A stretch of 64,000 nt of DNA, from the NCBI RefSeq assembly GCF_000766865.1, contig NZ_JNFA01000028.1, positions 62,001 to 126,000 on the forward strand, in the 5' to 3' direction. This document shows, in pieces, positions 27,169 to 36,305 of this stretch (positions are counted from its first letter, which is position 1; every line of letters starts with the position of its first letter). The notes beneath the pieces were generated by a model, which made no database searches, had not been told where the DNA came from, and worked only from the letters and a program-made list of their open reading frames with translations. The stretch is from Listeria booriae (lineage in GTDB: Bacteria; Bacillota; Bacilli; Lactobacillales; Listeriaceae). A program made the translations under genes and the position numbers.

Positions 27169-27984
27169 ATGATGGCAACGACTAATATGTCATTTGCGAT
27201 TAACGAACCGAAAGAAATCGTAATGACTGGCGCGCCCGCAATGGCAACAAACGATTTGCATGTATATTATGGAGACAATCACGCCATTCAAGGTGTGAAC
27301 TTAGAATTCCACGAAAACCAAGTAACTGCCCTAATCGGCCCATCCGGATGCGGAAAATCAACGTATCTTCGCGCATTGAACCGCATGAACGACGAAATCG
27401 ATGGCTGCCGCATGGAAGGTGAAATTTTATATAACGGCATCAATATTAACCGCAAAGAAGTGGACCTGTATAACGTCCGCAAAGAAATCGGCATGGTGTT
27501 TCAAAAGCCAAACCCGTTCACGAAATCAATTTTTGAAAATATCGCTTTTAGCTTGAAACGTCATGGCATGAAAAATAAGGCCGAGCTAGCTGAACGCGTA
27601 GAACAAAGCTTACGCAGCGCAGCACTTTGGGATGAAGTAAAAGACGATTTAGGCAAAAGCGCGCTATCCTTATCTGGCGGTCAACAACAACGCCTCTGTA
27701 TCGCCCGTGCCATCGCGATGCAACCAGAAGTATTGCTTCTAGATGAACCAGCTTCGGCTTTGGACCCGATTTCCACAAGTAAAATTGAAGATTTAATTCA
27801 TGAACTCAAGAAGAAATATACAATCATCATTGTCACGCACAACATGCAACAAGCCGCTCGTGTCTCTGATTACACTGCATTTTTCTATCTTGGAAAAGTC
27901 GTGGAAGTTACGGATACATCGACATTGTTCACGAATCCATCCAACAAACAAACGCAAGATTATATTTCAGGTAATTTTGGTTAA
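27169..27984 (+). CDS. pstB: PstB ATPase of the phosphate transporter (first copy)
   Basis: 271 residues from ATG 27169, nine bases after AAAAGGAG. A roughly 20-residue N-terminal extension precedes the ABC core. Motifs: Walker [11 protein letters not shown]-loop MVFQKPNPF, signature LSGGQQQR, Walker [17 protein letters not shown] and the H-loop IVTHNMQQA. It powers PstCA. A second complete copy follows after 29 nt; the two proteins are clearly paralogous but differ through much of their length, so the duplication is old. Confidence 0.94.
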   Translation: MMATTNMSFAINEPKEIVMTGAPAMATNDLHVYYGDNHAIQGVNLEFHENQVTALIGPSGCGKSTYLRALNRMNDEIDGCRMEGEILYNGININRKEVDLYNVRKEIGMVFQKPNPFTKSIFENIAFSLKRHGMKNKAELAERVEQSLRSAALWDEVKDDLGKSALSLSGGQQQRLCIARAIAMQPEVLLLDEPASALDPISTSKIEDLIHELKKKYTIIIVTHNMQQAARVSDYTAFFYLGKVVEVTDTSTLFTNPSNKQTQDYISGNFG

Positions 27985-28013
27985 TTAAATTATCGAATGA
28001 AGGAGGCGCCCCA

Positions 28014-28784
28014 ATGCCAGCAACCGCAACCGAATACGTCATCGAAACAAAAGACGTAGACCTATTCTACGGTCAAAAACAAGCATTAAATAAGATAACC
28101 CTCAACTTCAAAAAAAATCGCGTCACAGCGCTTATAGGCCCGTCTGGATGCGGAAAATCAACATTCCTTCGCACTTTGAACCGCATGAACGACCTGATTC
28201 CAAATGTAACAATTAAGGGCGAAATCAATGTTGCCGATGAAAACATCCAAAGCTCTAAAATCGACACAGTAAACCTACGCAAAAAAGTCGGCATGGTGTT
28301 TCAACAACCAAACCCGTTTCCTTTTTCGATTTACGATAATGTCGCGTATGGCCCGAGAACGCACGGCGTGAAAAGCAAGAAGCAATTAGATGAAATCGTC
28401 GAACGCAGCTTGCGCCAAGCCGCACTTTGGGATGAAGTACATGATCGTCTGCATAAATCAGCGCTCGGCATGTCCGGAGGCCAACAACAGCGCCTTTGTA
28501 TTGCTCGTGTTTTAGCAGTTCAGCCAGAAGTCATTTTAATGGATGAACCGACGTCTGCTTTAGACCCGATTTCCACAGCAAAGATGGAAAATCTGATTTT
28601 GGAACTAAAAAAAGACTACACAATCGTTATCGTCACGCATAACATGCAACAAGCGTCACGTATTTCCGATGAAACAGCCTTTTTCTTAAACGGTGAAATC
28701 ATTGAATTTGCCGATACAACAACCATTTTTACAAATCCAGGACAACAAAAAACGCAAGATTATATTTCAGGACGATTTGGATAA
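28014..28784 (+). CDS. pstB: PstB ATPase of the phosphate transporter (second copy)
   Basis: 256 residues with all ABC motifs ([50 protein letters not shown]). Tandem pstB genes are usual in Listeria and Bacillus. The proteins may form a heterodimer or alternate; sequence does not say. A GGAGGCG site precedes the ATG. Confidence 0.94.
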   Translation: MPATATEYVIETKDVDLFYGQKQALNKITLNFKKNRVTALIGPSGCGKSTFLRTLNRMNDLIPNVTIKGEINVADENIQSSKIDTVNLRKKVGMVFQQPNPFPFSIYDNVAYGPRTHGVKSKKQLDEIVERSLRQAALWDEVHDRLHKSALGMSGGQQQRLCIARVLAVQPEVILMDEPTSALDPISTAKMENLILELKKDYTIVIVTHNMQQASRISDETAFFLNGEIIEFADTTTIFTNPGQQKTQDYISGRFG

Positions 28785-28796
28785 GGAGCGAAGCAT

Positions 28797-29456
28797 ATGC
28801 CAGTTAGAAAAATTTTTACAGAACAATTAGATGAGTTACATCAACACTTATTGGAAATGGGAATGTTGGTCAATGAGGCGATTTACAAAGCAGTGAAGTC
28901 GCTTGTAAACCGTGATCAAGAACTAGCAGAGAACGTCATTGCGGGCGACCGTTCCATTAATAATATGGAATTAGCCTTAGAACAGCGCTCATTCGAACTC
29001 ATTGCCTTGCAACAACCAGTGGGCATTGATCTTCGCAAAATCGTGACCGTTCTTAAAGCAAGCTCTGACTTGGAGCGAATCGGTGACCACGCGGTGAGTA
29101 TCGCTAAAACAACGATTTTAGTAGGCCGTAGCAAAGTCGTGAAACCAATTCCCGAAATTCAAGAAATGGGCGACATCGTTAAAATTATGGTTCATGATGT
29201 TTTGAAGGCCTATTTGGCAGAAGATGAAGAAGCTGCGCGTGAAATTGCTTCTCGTGATACGCAAGTCGACAAACTACAGCGCGTTATTTATACAAAATGT
29301 ATCCATTTCATGCAAGAAGATCCGGATCATTTAGAAGAAATTTCGTATTTATTGCTAGTTGCGCAATACTTAGAACGAATTGGCGACTATGTAACGAATG
29401 TCTGTGAATGGATTGTTTACTTGAAGAGTGGCGAAATTGAAGAATTGAATAACTAA
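28797..29456 (+). CDS. phoU: PhoU, phosphate signalling adaptor
   Basis: 219 residues, all-helical, two PhoU repeats. Each has the metal-binding acidic motif: DLERIGDHAVSIAKT near residue 90 and YLERIGDYVTNVCEW near 193. PhoU links transporter state to PhoR and limits phosphate uptake. Last gene of the pst operon, ending at a bidirectional terminator. Confidence 0.95.
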   Translation: MPVRKIFTEQLDELHQHLLEMGMLVNEAIYKAVKSLVNRDQELAENVIAGDRSINNMELALEQRSFELIALQQPVGIDLRKIVTVLKASSDLERIGDHAVSIAKTTILVGRSKVVKPIPEIQEMGDIVKIMVHDVLKAYLAEDEEAAREIASRDTQVDKLQRVIYTKCIHFMQEDPDHLEEISYLLLVAQYLERIGDYVTNVCEWIVYLKSGEIEELNN

Positions 29457-29460
29457 ATAT

Positions 29461-29505
29461 AATAAGGCGTTACATCAACTGAAAATGCTGATATAACGCC
29501 TTATT
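29461..29505. terminator. Bidirectional terminator between phoU and the XRE gene
   Basis: AATAAGGCGTTA at 29461 pairs with TAACGCCTTATT ending at 29505; the stem extends inward with one mismatch. It ends both converging transcripts. Confidence 0.85.
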
Positions 29506-29901
29506 TTAATTATTCATTTTTTTCGCTTGTTTCAATGTGAATTCGAGTGAGTCGATGATATACTCTGTTGTTTCTTCTTGTAAATACTCACCGTTTAAAT
29601 GTTGGTGCTCTTCGTAGCGTAAGTCTTCCGCTATTTTTTCAAGTCGTTTCGCAATGTCATTTTTCTCTTTCGTTGTAACGGGTTTATAAGAGGGTTCGCT
29701 ATTTTGACCAATTAAATAGTCTACAGATACATCGAACAATGTCGCAATATGGCGAACGGTATCCAAATCAGGCTCCCTGATACCATATTCCCAGTTGCCG
29801 TATGTAGAAGGTGCTTTTAGTCCAAGCCGTCTTGCTGTCTCAGCTTTTGACCAGCCTTGCTTCTCCCTTAAAATAGTCAAACGTTTGCTTAAATCTGGCA
29901 T
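29506..29901 (-). CDS. XRE-family transcriptional regulator
   Basis: 131 residues. The N-terminal helix-turn-helix (about 5-62) reads LTILREKQGWSKAETARRLGL, then STYGNWEYGIREPDLDTVRHI and FDVSVDYLIGQ, typical of phage-repressor-like XRE proteins such as SinR/Xre. The C-terminal 60 residues are charged and helical, with no known ligand domain. It stands alone, convergent with phoU, with an AAAGGAGTG ribosome binding site and an extended -10 (TGATATAAT, 29922-29930 on the minus strand). Its target is unknown. Confidence 0.85.
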   Translation of the reverse strand: MPDLSKRLTILREKQGWSKAETARRLGLKAPSTYGNWEYGIREPDLDTVRHIATLFDVSVDYLIGQNSEPSYKPVTTKEKNDIAKRLEKIAEDLRYEEHQHLNGEYLQEETTEYIIDSLEFTLKQAKKMNN

Positions 29902-29921
29902 GTTATCACTCCTTTGTGTAA

Positions 29922-29930
29922 ATTATATCA
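29922..29930 (-). promoter_or_regulatory. Extended -10 promoter of the XRE gene
   Basis: Minus strand TG-A-TATAAT, about 25 nt before the start codon, so the leader is very short. Confidence 0.5.
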
Positions 29931-30026
29931 TGATTTTGCTCAGAGGGCTCATTTTTTACATAAATACAGTAATTTTATATATAATGGGACTTAGTAAGGA
30001 TGGGACTTGCAATTTGGATGGAAATA

Positions 30027-30060
30027 TATTAATATATGTGTATATAAACATATATTAATA
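30027..30060. promoter_or_regulatory. Upstream palindromic operator of the metal-efflux operon
   Basis: A 34-bp palindrome with one mismatched pair. Inside it, 30041-30054 reads TATATAAACATATA, which is 13/14 identical to the promoter-proximal site at 30110-30123. This repetition points to a two-site operator for the ArsR-family repressor. Confidence 0.6.
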
Positions 30061-30075
30061 ATAAGCGTCAAATAT

Positions 30076-30123
30076 TTGCTTTGTTCTCATTTTTGGTATA
30101 TTATATGCGTATATGAACATATA
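30076..30123 (+). promoter_or_regulatory. Promoter and proximal operator of the metal-efflux operon
   Basis: TTGCTT (30076-30081), 17-bp spacer and TATTAT (30099-30104). The dyad TATATG-AA-CATATA (30110-30123) covers the start point, as in CzrA/CadC-type operators (TGAACA core), so bound repressor would block transcription until metal binds. Confidence 0.65.
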
Positions 30124-30144
30124 TAAGAATTGGAGTTGTTGAAG

Positions 30145-30450
30145 ATGGAACAGAGCAAACAATTGTTAGGTGAAGAAACGTTATTTGGTGTCACTCAGAT
30201 TTTTAAAGCATTGGCAGATCCAACGCGAGTTCAGATTTTGAACTTAGTGCAAGACCAAGAGTACTCCGTGAACGACATTGCGCGAACGCTCGGCTTTAAC
30301 CAAACAACGGTTTCCCATCAATTACGCTTTTTAAAAAATTTACGGTTGGTGAAATCACGCCGCGAAGGGACAACGATTTACTACACGCAAGACGATAATC
30401 ACGTGTTAGAGTTGTTGTCACAAGCGATTAGGCACGTGGAACACCAATAA
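30145..30450 (+). CDS. czrA: CzrA-type ArsR/SmtB zinc/cobalt-sensing repressor
   Basis: 101 residues from ATG 30145 (TTGGAG nine bases upstream). The winged helix includes [35 protein letters not shown] and RREGTTIYY. The C-terminal helix shows D-x-H-x10-H-x2-H (in DDNHVLELL and IRHVEH), exactly the alpha-5 metal site of S. aureus CzrA and SmtB. The alpha-3N cysteines of CadC are absent. This predicts a zinc/cobalt sensor, not a cadmium/lead sensor. It is followed after 21 nt by the P-type ATPase it should regulate. Confidence 0.88.
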   Translation: MEQSKQLLGEETLFGVTQIFKALADPTRVQILNLVQDQEYSVNDIARTLGFNQTTVSHQLRFLKNLRLVKSRREGTTIYYTQDDNHVLELLSQAIRHVEHQ

Positions 30451-30471
30451 TGCGGAGAGGAAGGAATAGCA

Positions 30472-32565
30472 ATGGCTGAGTTTAAATTAAGTGGCCTTTC
30501 CTGTGCACACTGCGCGCAAGAAATGGAAATGCAGATGAGGAAGTTAAAACACGGAGAAGACGCCAAAATCATGTATAACTCCGGAAAAATGGTTATTTCG
30601 GACAAAATGGCAATGGCGGACGTAGAAAAAATTCTACAACAAGAAGGTGTTGCAGCATCACCAATGGCTGGCGGACACGAAGATCACGACCACAATCATG
30701 ATCATGGCGACACATCGCTAATCGTTCAAATCGCCATTTCCACCATACTCTTTTTTGTAGCGATGCTTACTGATAAATACTTGCCAACGTGGGGCACATT
30801 CAGTATTTATTTCGTAGCAGCAGCACTCAGCGGCTATCAAACCTTCTTTAAAGGACTTAAAAACCTGTTCCGTTTGAAATTCAATATCGACACATTGATG
30901 ACCGTAGCGCTAGTCGGTGCCTTCATTATCGGGGACTGGGGTGAAGGAACGGTCGTGGCCATACTTTTCGGTGTGAATGAATACTTAGAAGGCTTCGGCA
31001 TGCGTCAAGCCCGCAAATCGATGGCTGCACTTTTGAAAGTCGTACCGAAAACTGCGAACCTTTTAAAAGACGGCGTAACGAGTGAAGTGCCAATCGATCA
31101 ATTACGTTTAGGCGACACCGTTTTAATTCGAGCAGGAGACAAGGTTCCATCAGACGCAACAATCGTCGACGGACGCAGTTCAGTAAATGAAGCAGCAATC
31201 ACAGGTGAATCGATGCCTGTTGAAAAACAAGTTGGCGATGCCTTATTCGGTGGTTCTGTAAACAATGAGGGTACACTAAAAGCTGAAATCACCGCCATAT
31301 ACGCCGATTCTTCCTTAGCTAAAATTTTGCATCTTGTAGAAGAAGCGCAGGAAACGAAAACACCAACGGAACTATTTATTGATAAATTCGCGAGATACTA
31401 CACACCGATCATCATGTTATTCGCCGTATTAGTAACCATCGTTCCACCGTTATTATTTGGAGGCGCTTGGAGCCACTGGGTTTACGAAGGGTTAGCCGTA
31501 CTTATCATCGGTTGCCCATGCGCGCTCATTTTATCATCACCAGTCGCCATCGTTTCAGGAATTACCCGCAGCGCCAAAAACGGTGTCCTCATCAAAGGCG
31601 GCGTCTTCCTAGAACAACTCGCTAAAACAAAACAAATCGCGTTCGACAAAACTGGTACATTAACAGAAGGAAAACCAGTCGTAGCAAAAGAAATCACATA
31701 CGACGACGCAAACTTCTTCCAAATTTCCGGCATGATGGAACAAAGCTCTAGCCACCCAATCGCAAAAGCCATCATGGACCACATCGGCGACACAAAACTC
31801 GCTGAAATGGAGCAGTTAACAACAGTTGGCGGCAAAGGATTAGGCGGTACTTTTGAAGGCAAGCAATATTTCTTAGGAAATGAGCAACAAATTCCCGAGG
31901 CAAGCTGGACAGAACAAGCGCGCGCAGACGTGGCCCAACTAAAACAAGATGGCTACACCGTCGTTATTACTGCTTCTGAAAACACGATTCTCGGCATGTT
32001 CGGAATCCAAGACGCCTTGCGCAAAGAAAGCAAGCAGCTCGTGCAACAACTCCACCACGAAGGCATCACCAACATCATCATGCTCACTGGAGACCACGAG
32101 AAGACCGCCGAAAAAGTAGCCAAAGAAATCGGCATTGACAACTACTACGCAGGCTTGCTGCCAGAAGATAAATTAACCAAAATCCAACAACTCCACGACC
32201 AAAACGGCAACATCGCAATGGTCGGAGATGGCATCAACGACTCCCCGGCCTTAGCAACCGCAGATCTCGGCATCGCGATGGGCAAAGGAACCGACAGCGC
32301 CATCGAAGTAGCAGACATCGTTCTCATGCAAGACCATCTAGGCAAACTACCACTCACAGTCAAAATCGCAAAAAAAGTTCGCTTCGTCGTAGGCTTCAAT
32401 ATCGCCTTCGCTCTAGGACTCAAAATCTTGGCATTACTACTAGCCCTAACCGGCTACCTAACACTCTGGATGGCAATCATGGCAGACATGGGCGCAACAA
32501 TCATCGTCACCATTTTCGGACTCTCCATCCTCTTCCGAACCAAAGCAGAAAAAGAACTTCAATAA
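30472..32565 (+). CDS. P1B-type heavy-metal efflux ATPase (Zn/Cd/Co type)
   Basis: 697 residues. An N-terminal metal-binding domain has CAHC (LSCAHCAQEM), then a His/Asp-rich loop near residue 66-77 (EDHDHNHDHGD). Core motifs: actuator TGES, CPC in GCPCALILSS (TM6, metal path), phosphorylation DKTGTLTEG near 391, HP motif SSHPIAKAI, GDGINDSPAL near 585, and MADMGAT in the last membrane pair, the Asp typical of zinc/cadmium pumps of the ZntA/CadA group. It exports divalent cations from the cytoplasm. Co-transcribed with the CzrA-type repressor. Codon use shifts to AAC/ATC-rich codons relative to uvrB, but so do neighbouring genes, so this is not evidence of recent transfer. Confidence 0.9.
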   Translation: MAEFKLSGLSCAHCAQEMEMQMRKLKHGEDAKIMYNSGKMVISDKMAMADVEKILQQEGVAASPMAGGHEDHDHNHDHGDTSLIVQIAISTILFFVAMLTDKYLPTWGTFSIYFVAAALSGYQTFFKGLKNLFRLKFNIDTLMTVALVGAFIIGDWGEGTVVAILFGVNEYLEGFGMRQARKSMAALLKVVPKTANLLKDGVTSEVPIDQLRLGDTVLIRAGDKVPSDATIVDGRSSVNEAAITGESMPVEKQVGDALFGGSVNNEGTLKAEITAIYADSSLAKILHLVEEAQETKTPTELFIDKFARYYTPIIMLFAVLVTIVPPLLFGGAWSHWVYEGLAVLIIGCPCALILSSPVAIVSGITRSAKNGVLIKGGVFLEQLAKTKQIAFDKTGTLTEGKPVVAKEITYDDANFFQISGMMEQSSSHPIAKAIMDHIGDTKLAEMEQLTTVGGKGLGGTFEGKQYFLGNEQQIPEASWTEQARADVAQLKQDGYTVVITASENTILGMFGIQDALRKESKQLVQQLHHEGITNIIMLTGDHEKTAEKVAKEIGIDNYYAGLLPEDKLTKIQQLHDQNGNIAMVGDGINDSPALATADLGIAMGKGTDSAIEVADIVLMQDHLGKLPLTVKIAKKVRFVVGFNIAFALGLKILALLLALTGYLTLWMAIMADMGATIIVTIFGLSILFRTKAEKELQ

Positions 32566-32572
32566 GCAACGC

Positions 32573-32604
32573 AAAAACAAGGATAGCACCACCTCCTTGT
32601 TTTT
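32573..32604 (+). terminator. Terminator after the metal ATPase
   Basis: An 11-bp perfect stem (32573-32583 with 32594-32604) ending in TTTTTT. Confidence 0.85.
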
Positions 32605-32634
32605 TGCTATCTATCATTGATAAAGTGCTATATG

Positions 32635-32663
32635 TTGCTATCACTAGCCATCCTCGTTATACT
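32635..32663 (+). promoter_or_regulatory. Sigma-A promoter for the 126-residue membrane protein gene
   Basis: TTGCTA (32635-32640), an exact 17-bp spacer and TATACT (32658-32663), about 30 nt before the start codon. Confidence 0.6.
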
Positions 32664-32695
32664 AGAAAAAAAGAAAACCATTTGGGGGCAAAGCA

Positions 32696-33076
32696 ATGAA
32701 GCAATTATCTAGTGGCAAAAAAATCATCGTTATATTAGGCATTATCGCATTAATAGCGATCTCTATTTCAACAATATGGCTAAACGATAATTTGACAGCA
32801 GTCATTACCATATCCGTTATCCAATTTATTTTAATCCAAGCCGTTTGCTACGTTGGCATTTACTCCGAGATGAAAGTTGGCAGTGCACGGGGACATAAGC
32901 TATTCACATGGGGCATCGTTACCACACTGATTTTTATGGGCCTTATTTATATTTTTGCAGCAGACAATTTCAGACAATATTCCGCGGCGATTATTGCTTT
33001 ATTAGGCTTTAGTTCCGCGCTAATTATGCGTGAAGTCGAAAATACGCATCCCGACAATAAAAAACAAGAACAATAA
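32696..33076 (+). CDS. Small four-segment membrane protein, unknown function
   Basis: 126 residues. Hydrophobic segments at about 9-28, 33-54, 67-86 and 92-110 with a hydrophilic C-terminal tail (ENTHPDNKKQEQ). I recognise no family. A GGGGG-type ribosome binding site and a good sigma-A promoter support expression. The HD-domain gene begins 17 nt after its stop, so they share a transcript. Confidence 0.7.
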   Translation: MKQLSSGKKIIVILGIIALIAISISTIWLNDNLTAVITISVIQFILIQAVCYVGIYSEMKVGSARGHKLFTWGIVTTLIFMGLIYIFAADNFRQYSAAIIALLGFSSALIMREVENTHPDNKKQEQ

Positions 33077-33092
33077 GAGGAGTGAAAACAAA

Positions 33093-33743
33093 ATGGGAAT
33101 CCATCAATATTTTCGTAGTTTATCCGATTTAGAAAACATTTACCGCTGCCCAGGAAAGTTCAAATACCAAGAACATTCCGTAGCGGAGCATTCTTTCAAA
33201 GTCACACAAGTCGCCCAATTTCTAGGTAATGTCGAAGAACAAGCAGGCCAAGAAGTCAACTGGCGCGCACTCTATGAAAAAGCACTCAATCATGACTACC
33301 CAGAACTATTCATCGGCGACATCAAAACACCCGTGAAATACGCCACACCCGAGCTTCGCGAAATGCTTTCCGAAGTAGAAGAAACGATGACCCGCAACTT
33401 CATTGACAACGAAATCCCAGAAGAATTCCAAGCGATTTACCACGTCCTACTAAAAGAAGGCAAAGACGACACACTAGAAGGCCGCATCCTAGCCGTAGCA
33501 GACAAAGTAGATTTACTCTACGAATCCTTCGGCGAAATCCAAAAAGGCAACCCAGAACCAACCTTCATCAAAATTTACAGCGAGGCACTAGAAACAATTT
33601 ATGAGTTCCGCGAAATGGCCTGCGTCAAATACCTCATCCGTGAAATCTTGCCTGATCTACTGGCCGAAAAAGGCATTGAGAAAACCGAATTACCATCCTT
33701 AACAAACAAAATCCAAGCACGCGTCTTAACAAGCGATAACTAA
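33093..33743 (+). CDS. HD-domain hydrolase (YfbR-like)
   Basis: 216 residues from ATG 33093, after AGAGGAG. The HD fold is shown by SVAEHSFKVTQVA (first His), NHDYPELFIGDIKTPVKY (the His-Asp pair) and a later AVADKVDLLYESFGE (Asp). This pattern fits the YfbR/HDc group of 5'-deoxynucleotidases, which dephosphorylate deoxynucleoside monophosphates. Substrate specificity is inferred from the family only. It lies between two membrane protein genes in a small operon that ends with csbA. Confidence 0.8.
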   Translation: MGIHQYFRSLSDLENIYRCPGKFKYQEHSVAEHSFKVTQVAQFLGNVEEQAGQEVNWRALYEKALNHDYPELFIGDIKTPVKYATPELREMLSEVEETMTRNFIDNEIPEEFQAIYHVLLKEGKDDTLEGRILAVADKVDLLYESFGEIQKGNPEPTFIKIYSEALETIYEFREMACVKYLIREILPDLLAEKGIEKTELPSLTNKIQARVLTSDN

Positions 33744-33761
33744 GAAAAGGAGAGCGAGCCC

Positions 33762-34004
33762 ATGTGGGACCAACTAATTTCCGCGTTACTATTTCCAGGA
33801 CTACTAGTCATCATCCTATCTCGAATTAGCTACAACCGCTTCGTTGGCCTAGCTCTCACAATCATCTTAATCGCCGTCTCCGCCCGTCTAGGATTCACCA
33901 ACACCTGGTACCTCATCATCCTAGACGCTATCTCCATGACCGTCGGCTTCATCCTAGCCACCCACATGCTAACCCGCCTCCGCCAATCCGGAAGAGAATG
34001 GTGA
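33762..34004 (+). CDS. csbA: CsbA family membrane protein
   Basis: 80 residues with two to three membrane segments and the CsbA signature (FPGLLVIILSRISYNRFVG, WYLIILDAISMTVGF). CsbA is a SigB-controlled small membrane protein next to uvrBA in B. subtilis and Listeria; its function is not known. The AAAGGAGAG site precedes the ATG. Confidence 0.88.
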   Translation: MWDQLISALLFPGLLVIILSRISYNRFVGLALTIILIAVSARLGFTNTWYLIILDAISMTVGFILATHMLTRLRQSGREW

Positions 34005-34081
34005 AAAATGGGAGAGCAATCTCGTTCATTAAATGAACCAAACATTGTTTGCTATTGATACAAAAACGTAGCCAACAAACT

Positions 34082-34204
34082 TTTGAGCGACGAGAAGCAT
34101 TCAGATGCAAGGCGGAAGCGAGCACCGAAGCGGAGTGTACTCCCGTACATGAGCATCGGAGCACAGCTTCCAACGCCGCAGATGAATGCTTCTCGTCGCT
34201 CAAA
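34082..34204. repeat. Long imperfect palindrome (about 123 bp) between csbA and uvrB
   Basis: The outer 22 bp of each arm (34082-34103 and 34183-34204) are perfect inverted copies. The inner arms are partly complementary, and the centre is GTAC-TCCC-GTAC (34137-34148). The whole folds into one long hairpin or cruciform and is much more GC-rich than its surroundings. It could serve as the csbA terminator or be a dispersed repeat of the genus; it has no coding sense. Confidence 0.75.
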
Positions 34205-34205
34205 C

Positions 34206-34219
34206 CGAAAATATGTTCG
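34206..34219. promoter_or_regulatory. LexA (SOS) box of uvrBA
   Basis: CGAAAATATGTTCG differs at one position from the perfect dyad CGAACATATGTTCG of Gram-positive LexA sites. uvrBA is a known SOS operon. An extended -10 (TG-G-TAAAAT, 34248-34256) follows. Confidence 0.75.
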
Positions 34220-34322
34220 CTTTTTGCTGTATCTTTACAACTAATTATGGTAAAATAAATACAAGTAATGAGTCTGGGGATTACCTAGGCTCACTTTCGT
34301 CTTTGCAAAAGGAGGAGAAAAG

Positions 34323-36299
34323 GTGAAGGATACATTTCAACTAGTTTCGAAGTATAAACCACAAGGAGATCAACCAAAAGCAATTGAGAAGTTGGTCGCA
34401 GGGTTAAATAGTGGTATCAAGCATCAGACCTTACTTGGAGCCACTGGGACAGGTAAAACATTCACGGTGTCCAACGTAATTCAAGAAGTAAATAGACCGA
34501 CGCTTGTCATTGCGCATAACAAGACATTAGCGGGGCAATTATATAGTGAGTTTAAGGAATTTTTTCCGGATAATGCTGTAGAGTACTTTGTCAGTTACTA
34601 CGATTATTATCAACCAGAGGCCTATGTGCCACAAACAGATACATTTATTGAGAAAGATTCTAGCGTCAATGATGAAATCGATAAACTTCGACATTCAGCA
34701 ACTGCTTCTTTATTTGAGCGACGCGATGTTATCATTATCGCCAGTGTTTCCTGTATTTATGGTTTGGGTTCTCCAGAAGAATACGGCGCAATGCTTGTTT
34801 CTTTACGACCTGGCATGGAAATTAGTCGCGACCAGTTACTGCGTGATTTAGTAGAAATTCAATATGATCGTAACGACATTGACTTTCAACGTGGGCGTTT
34901 CCGAGTGCGTGGGGACGTTGTTGAAATTTTCCCAGCTTCTCGTGATGAGCATTGTATGCGGATTGAGTTTTTCGGGGATGAGATTGAGCGGATTCGTGAA
35001 GTAGATGCGCTTACTGGTGAGATTATTGGCGAACGAGAACATGTCTCGATTTTCCCGGCTTCCCACTTTGTGACGCGTCCTGATATTATGAAGAAAGCTA
35101 TTGTGAACATTAAAGCAGAACTGGAGGATCGTTTGAAAGTTTTGCGTGATGATAATAAATTGCTTGAGGCGCAGCGTTTAGAACAACGGACGAATTATGA
35201 TATCGAAATGATGGAGGAAATGGGTTATTGCTCAGGAGTTGAGAACTATTCGCGTCATTTGGCGTTACGTGAGCCTGGTTCGACGCCGTATACATTGCTT
35301 GACTTTTTCCCGGATGATTTCCAAATTGTCATTGATGAGTCCCATGTAACGATGCCGCAGATTCGTGGTATGTATAACGGTGACCAAGCGCGTAAACAAA
35401 TGCTGGTTGATCATGGTTTTCGTTTGCCATCTGCTTTGGATAACCGTCCATTGCGATTGGAAGAATTCGAGAAGCATGTGAATCAAATTATGTATATTTC
35501 TGCAACGCCAGGACCTTATGAGTTGGAGCATAATCCAGATGTTATTCAGCAAATTATTCGTCCAACTGGCTTGTTAGATCCGATTATTGATGTGCGTCCG
35601 ATTGAAGGACAGATTGATGACTTAATCGATGAGATTAATGACCGAATTAAGAAGAACGAACGTGTCTTAGTAACGACGCTTACGAAGAAAATGTCCGAAG
35701 ATTTAACGGATTATTTGAAGGAATCTGGGATTAAGGTGCAGTATTTGCACTCTGAAATTAAGACATTAGAACGGATTGAGATTATTCGTGACTTGCGACT
35801 TGGCGTATACGACGTACTTGTCGGTATTAACTTGCTGCGTGAAGGGATTGATATTCCGGAAGTGTCGCTTGTTGCGATTCTTGATGCGGATAAAGAAGGA
35901 TTTTTGCGTTCCGAGCGTTCGCTTGTGCAAACCATTGGTCGGGCTGCGCGTAACCAAGAAGGCCGCGTTATTATGTATGCCGACAAGATGACCGATTCGA
36001 TGAAATATGCGATTAGCGAAACTGCGCGTCGCCGTGAGATTCAAGAAGCCTATAATGAGAAACATGGCATCACGCCACAGACGATTATTAAAGATGTACG
36101 TGGCGTTATCGCTGCAACAACAGCCGCCGAACAACGCGAAGCAGACCATCTGAAAGACCTTAGCAAGATGAATAAGAAAGAGCGTGAAGCCTTCATTGAA
36201 GAATTAGAACACGAAATGAAAGACGCGGCGAAAGCACTTGATTTCGAACGTGCCGCACAACTTCGTGATACGTTACTCGAGCTAAAAGCGGAAGGATGA
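34323..36299 (+). CDS. uvrB: UvrB, excinuclease ABC subunit B
   Basis: 658 residues from GTG 34323, eight bases after GGAGG. The helicase-like fold has GATGTGKT (Walker A) near residue 40, the damage-probing beta-hairpin [12 protein letters not shown] near 92, [10 protein letters not shown] near 338 and [23 protein letters not shown] motifs V-VI. The C-terminal UVR domain (about 622-655) binds UvrC. It verifies lesions handed over by UvrA and recruits UvrC. uvrA begins 6 nt downstream. Confidence 0.97.
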   Translation: MKDTFQLVSKYKPQGDQPKAIEKLVAGLNSGIKHQTLLGATGTGKTFTVSNVIQEVNRPTLVIAHNKTLAGQLYSEFKEFFPDNAVEYFVSYYDYYQPEAYVPQTDTFIEKDSSVNDEIDKLRHSATASLFERRDVIIIASVSCIYGLGSPEEYGAMLVSLRPGMEISRDQLLRDLVEIQYDRNDIDFQRGRFRVRGDVVEIFPASRDEHCMRIEFFGDEIERIREVDALTGEIIGEREHVSIFPASHFVTRPDIMKKAIVNIKAELEDRLKVLRDDNKLLEAQRLEQRTNYDIEMMEEMGYCSGVENYSRHLALREPGSTPYTLLDFFPDDFQIVIDESHVTMPQIRGMYNGDQARKQMLVDHGFRLPSALDNRPLRLEEFEKHVNQIMYISATPGPYELEHNPDVIQQIIRPTGLLDPIIDVRPIEGQIDDLIDEINDRIKKNERVLVTTLTKKMSEDLTDYLKESGIKVQYLHSEIKTLERIEIIRDLRLGVYDVLVGINLLREGIDIPEVSLVAILDADKEGFLRSERSLVQTIGRAARNQEGRVIMYADKMTDSMKYAISETARRREIQEAYNEKHGITPQTIIKDVRGVIAATTAAEQREADHLKDLSKMNKKEREAFIEELEHEMKDAAKALDFERAAQLRDTLLELKAEG

Positions 36300-36305
36300 T
36301 TGTAG

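Noticed and set aside
27169-28784. Tandem pstB as a recent duplication
   Set aside because: The two genes differ across much of their length at DNA and protein level, and the pair is normal for Firmicutes.
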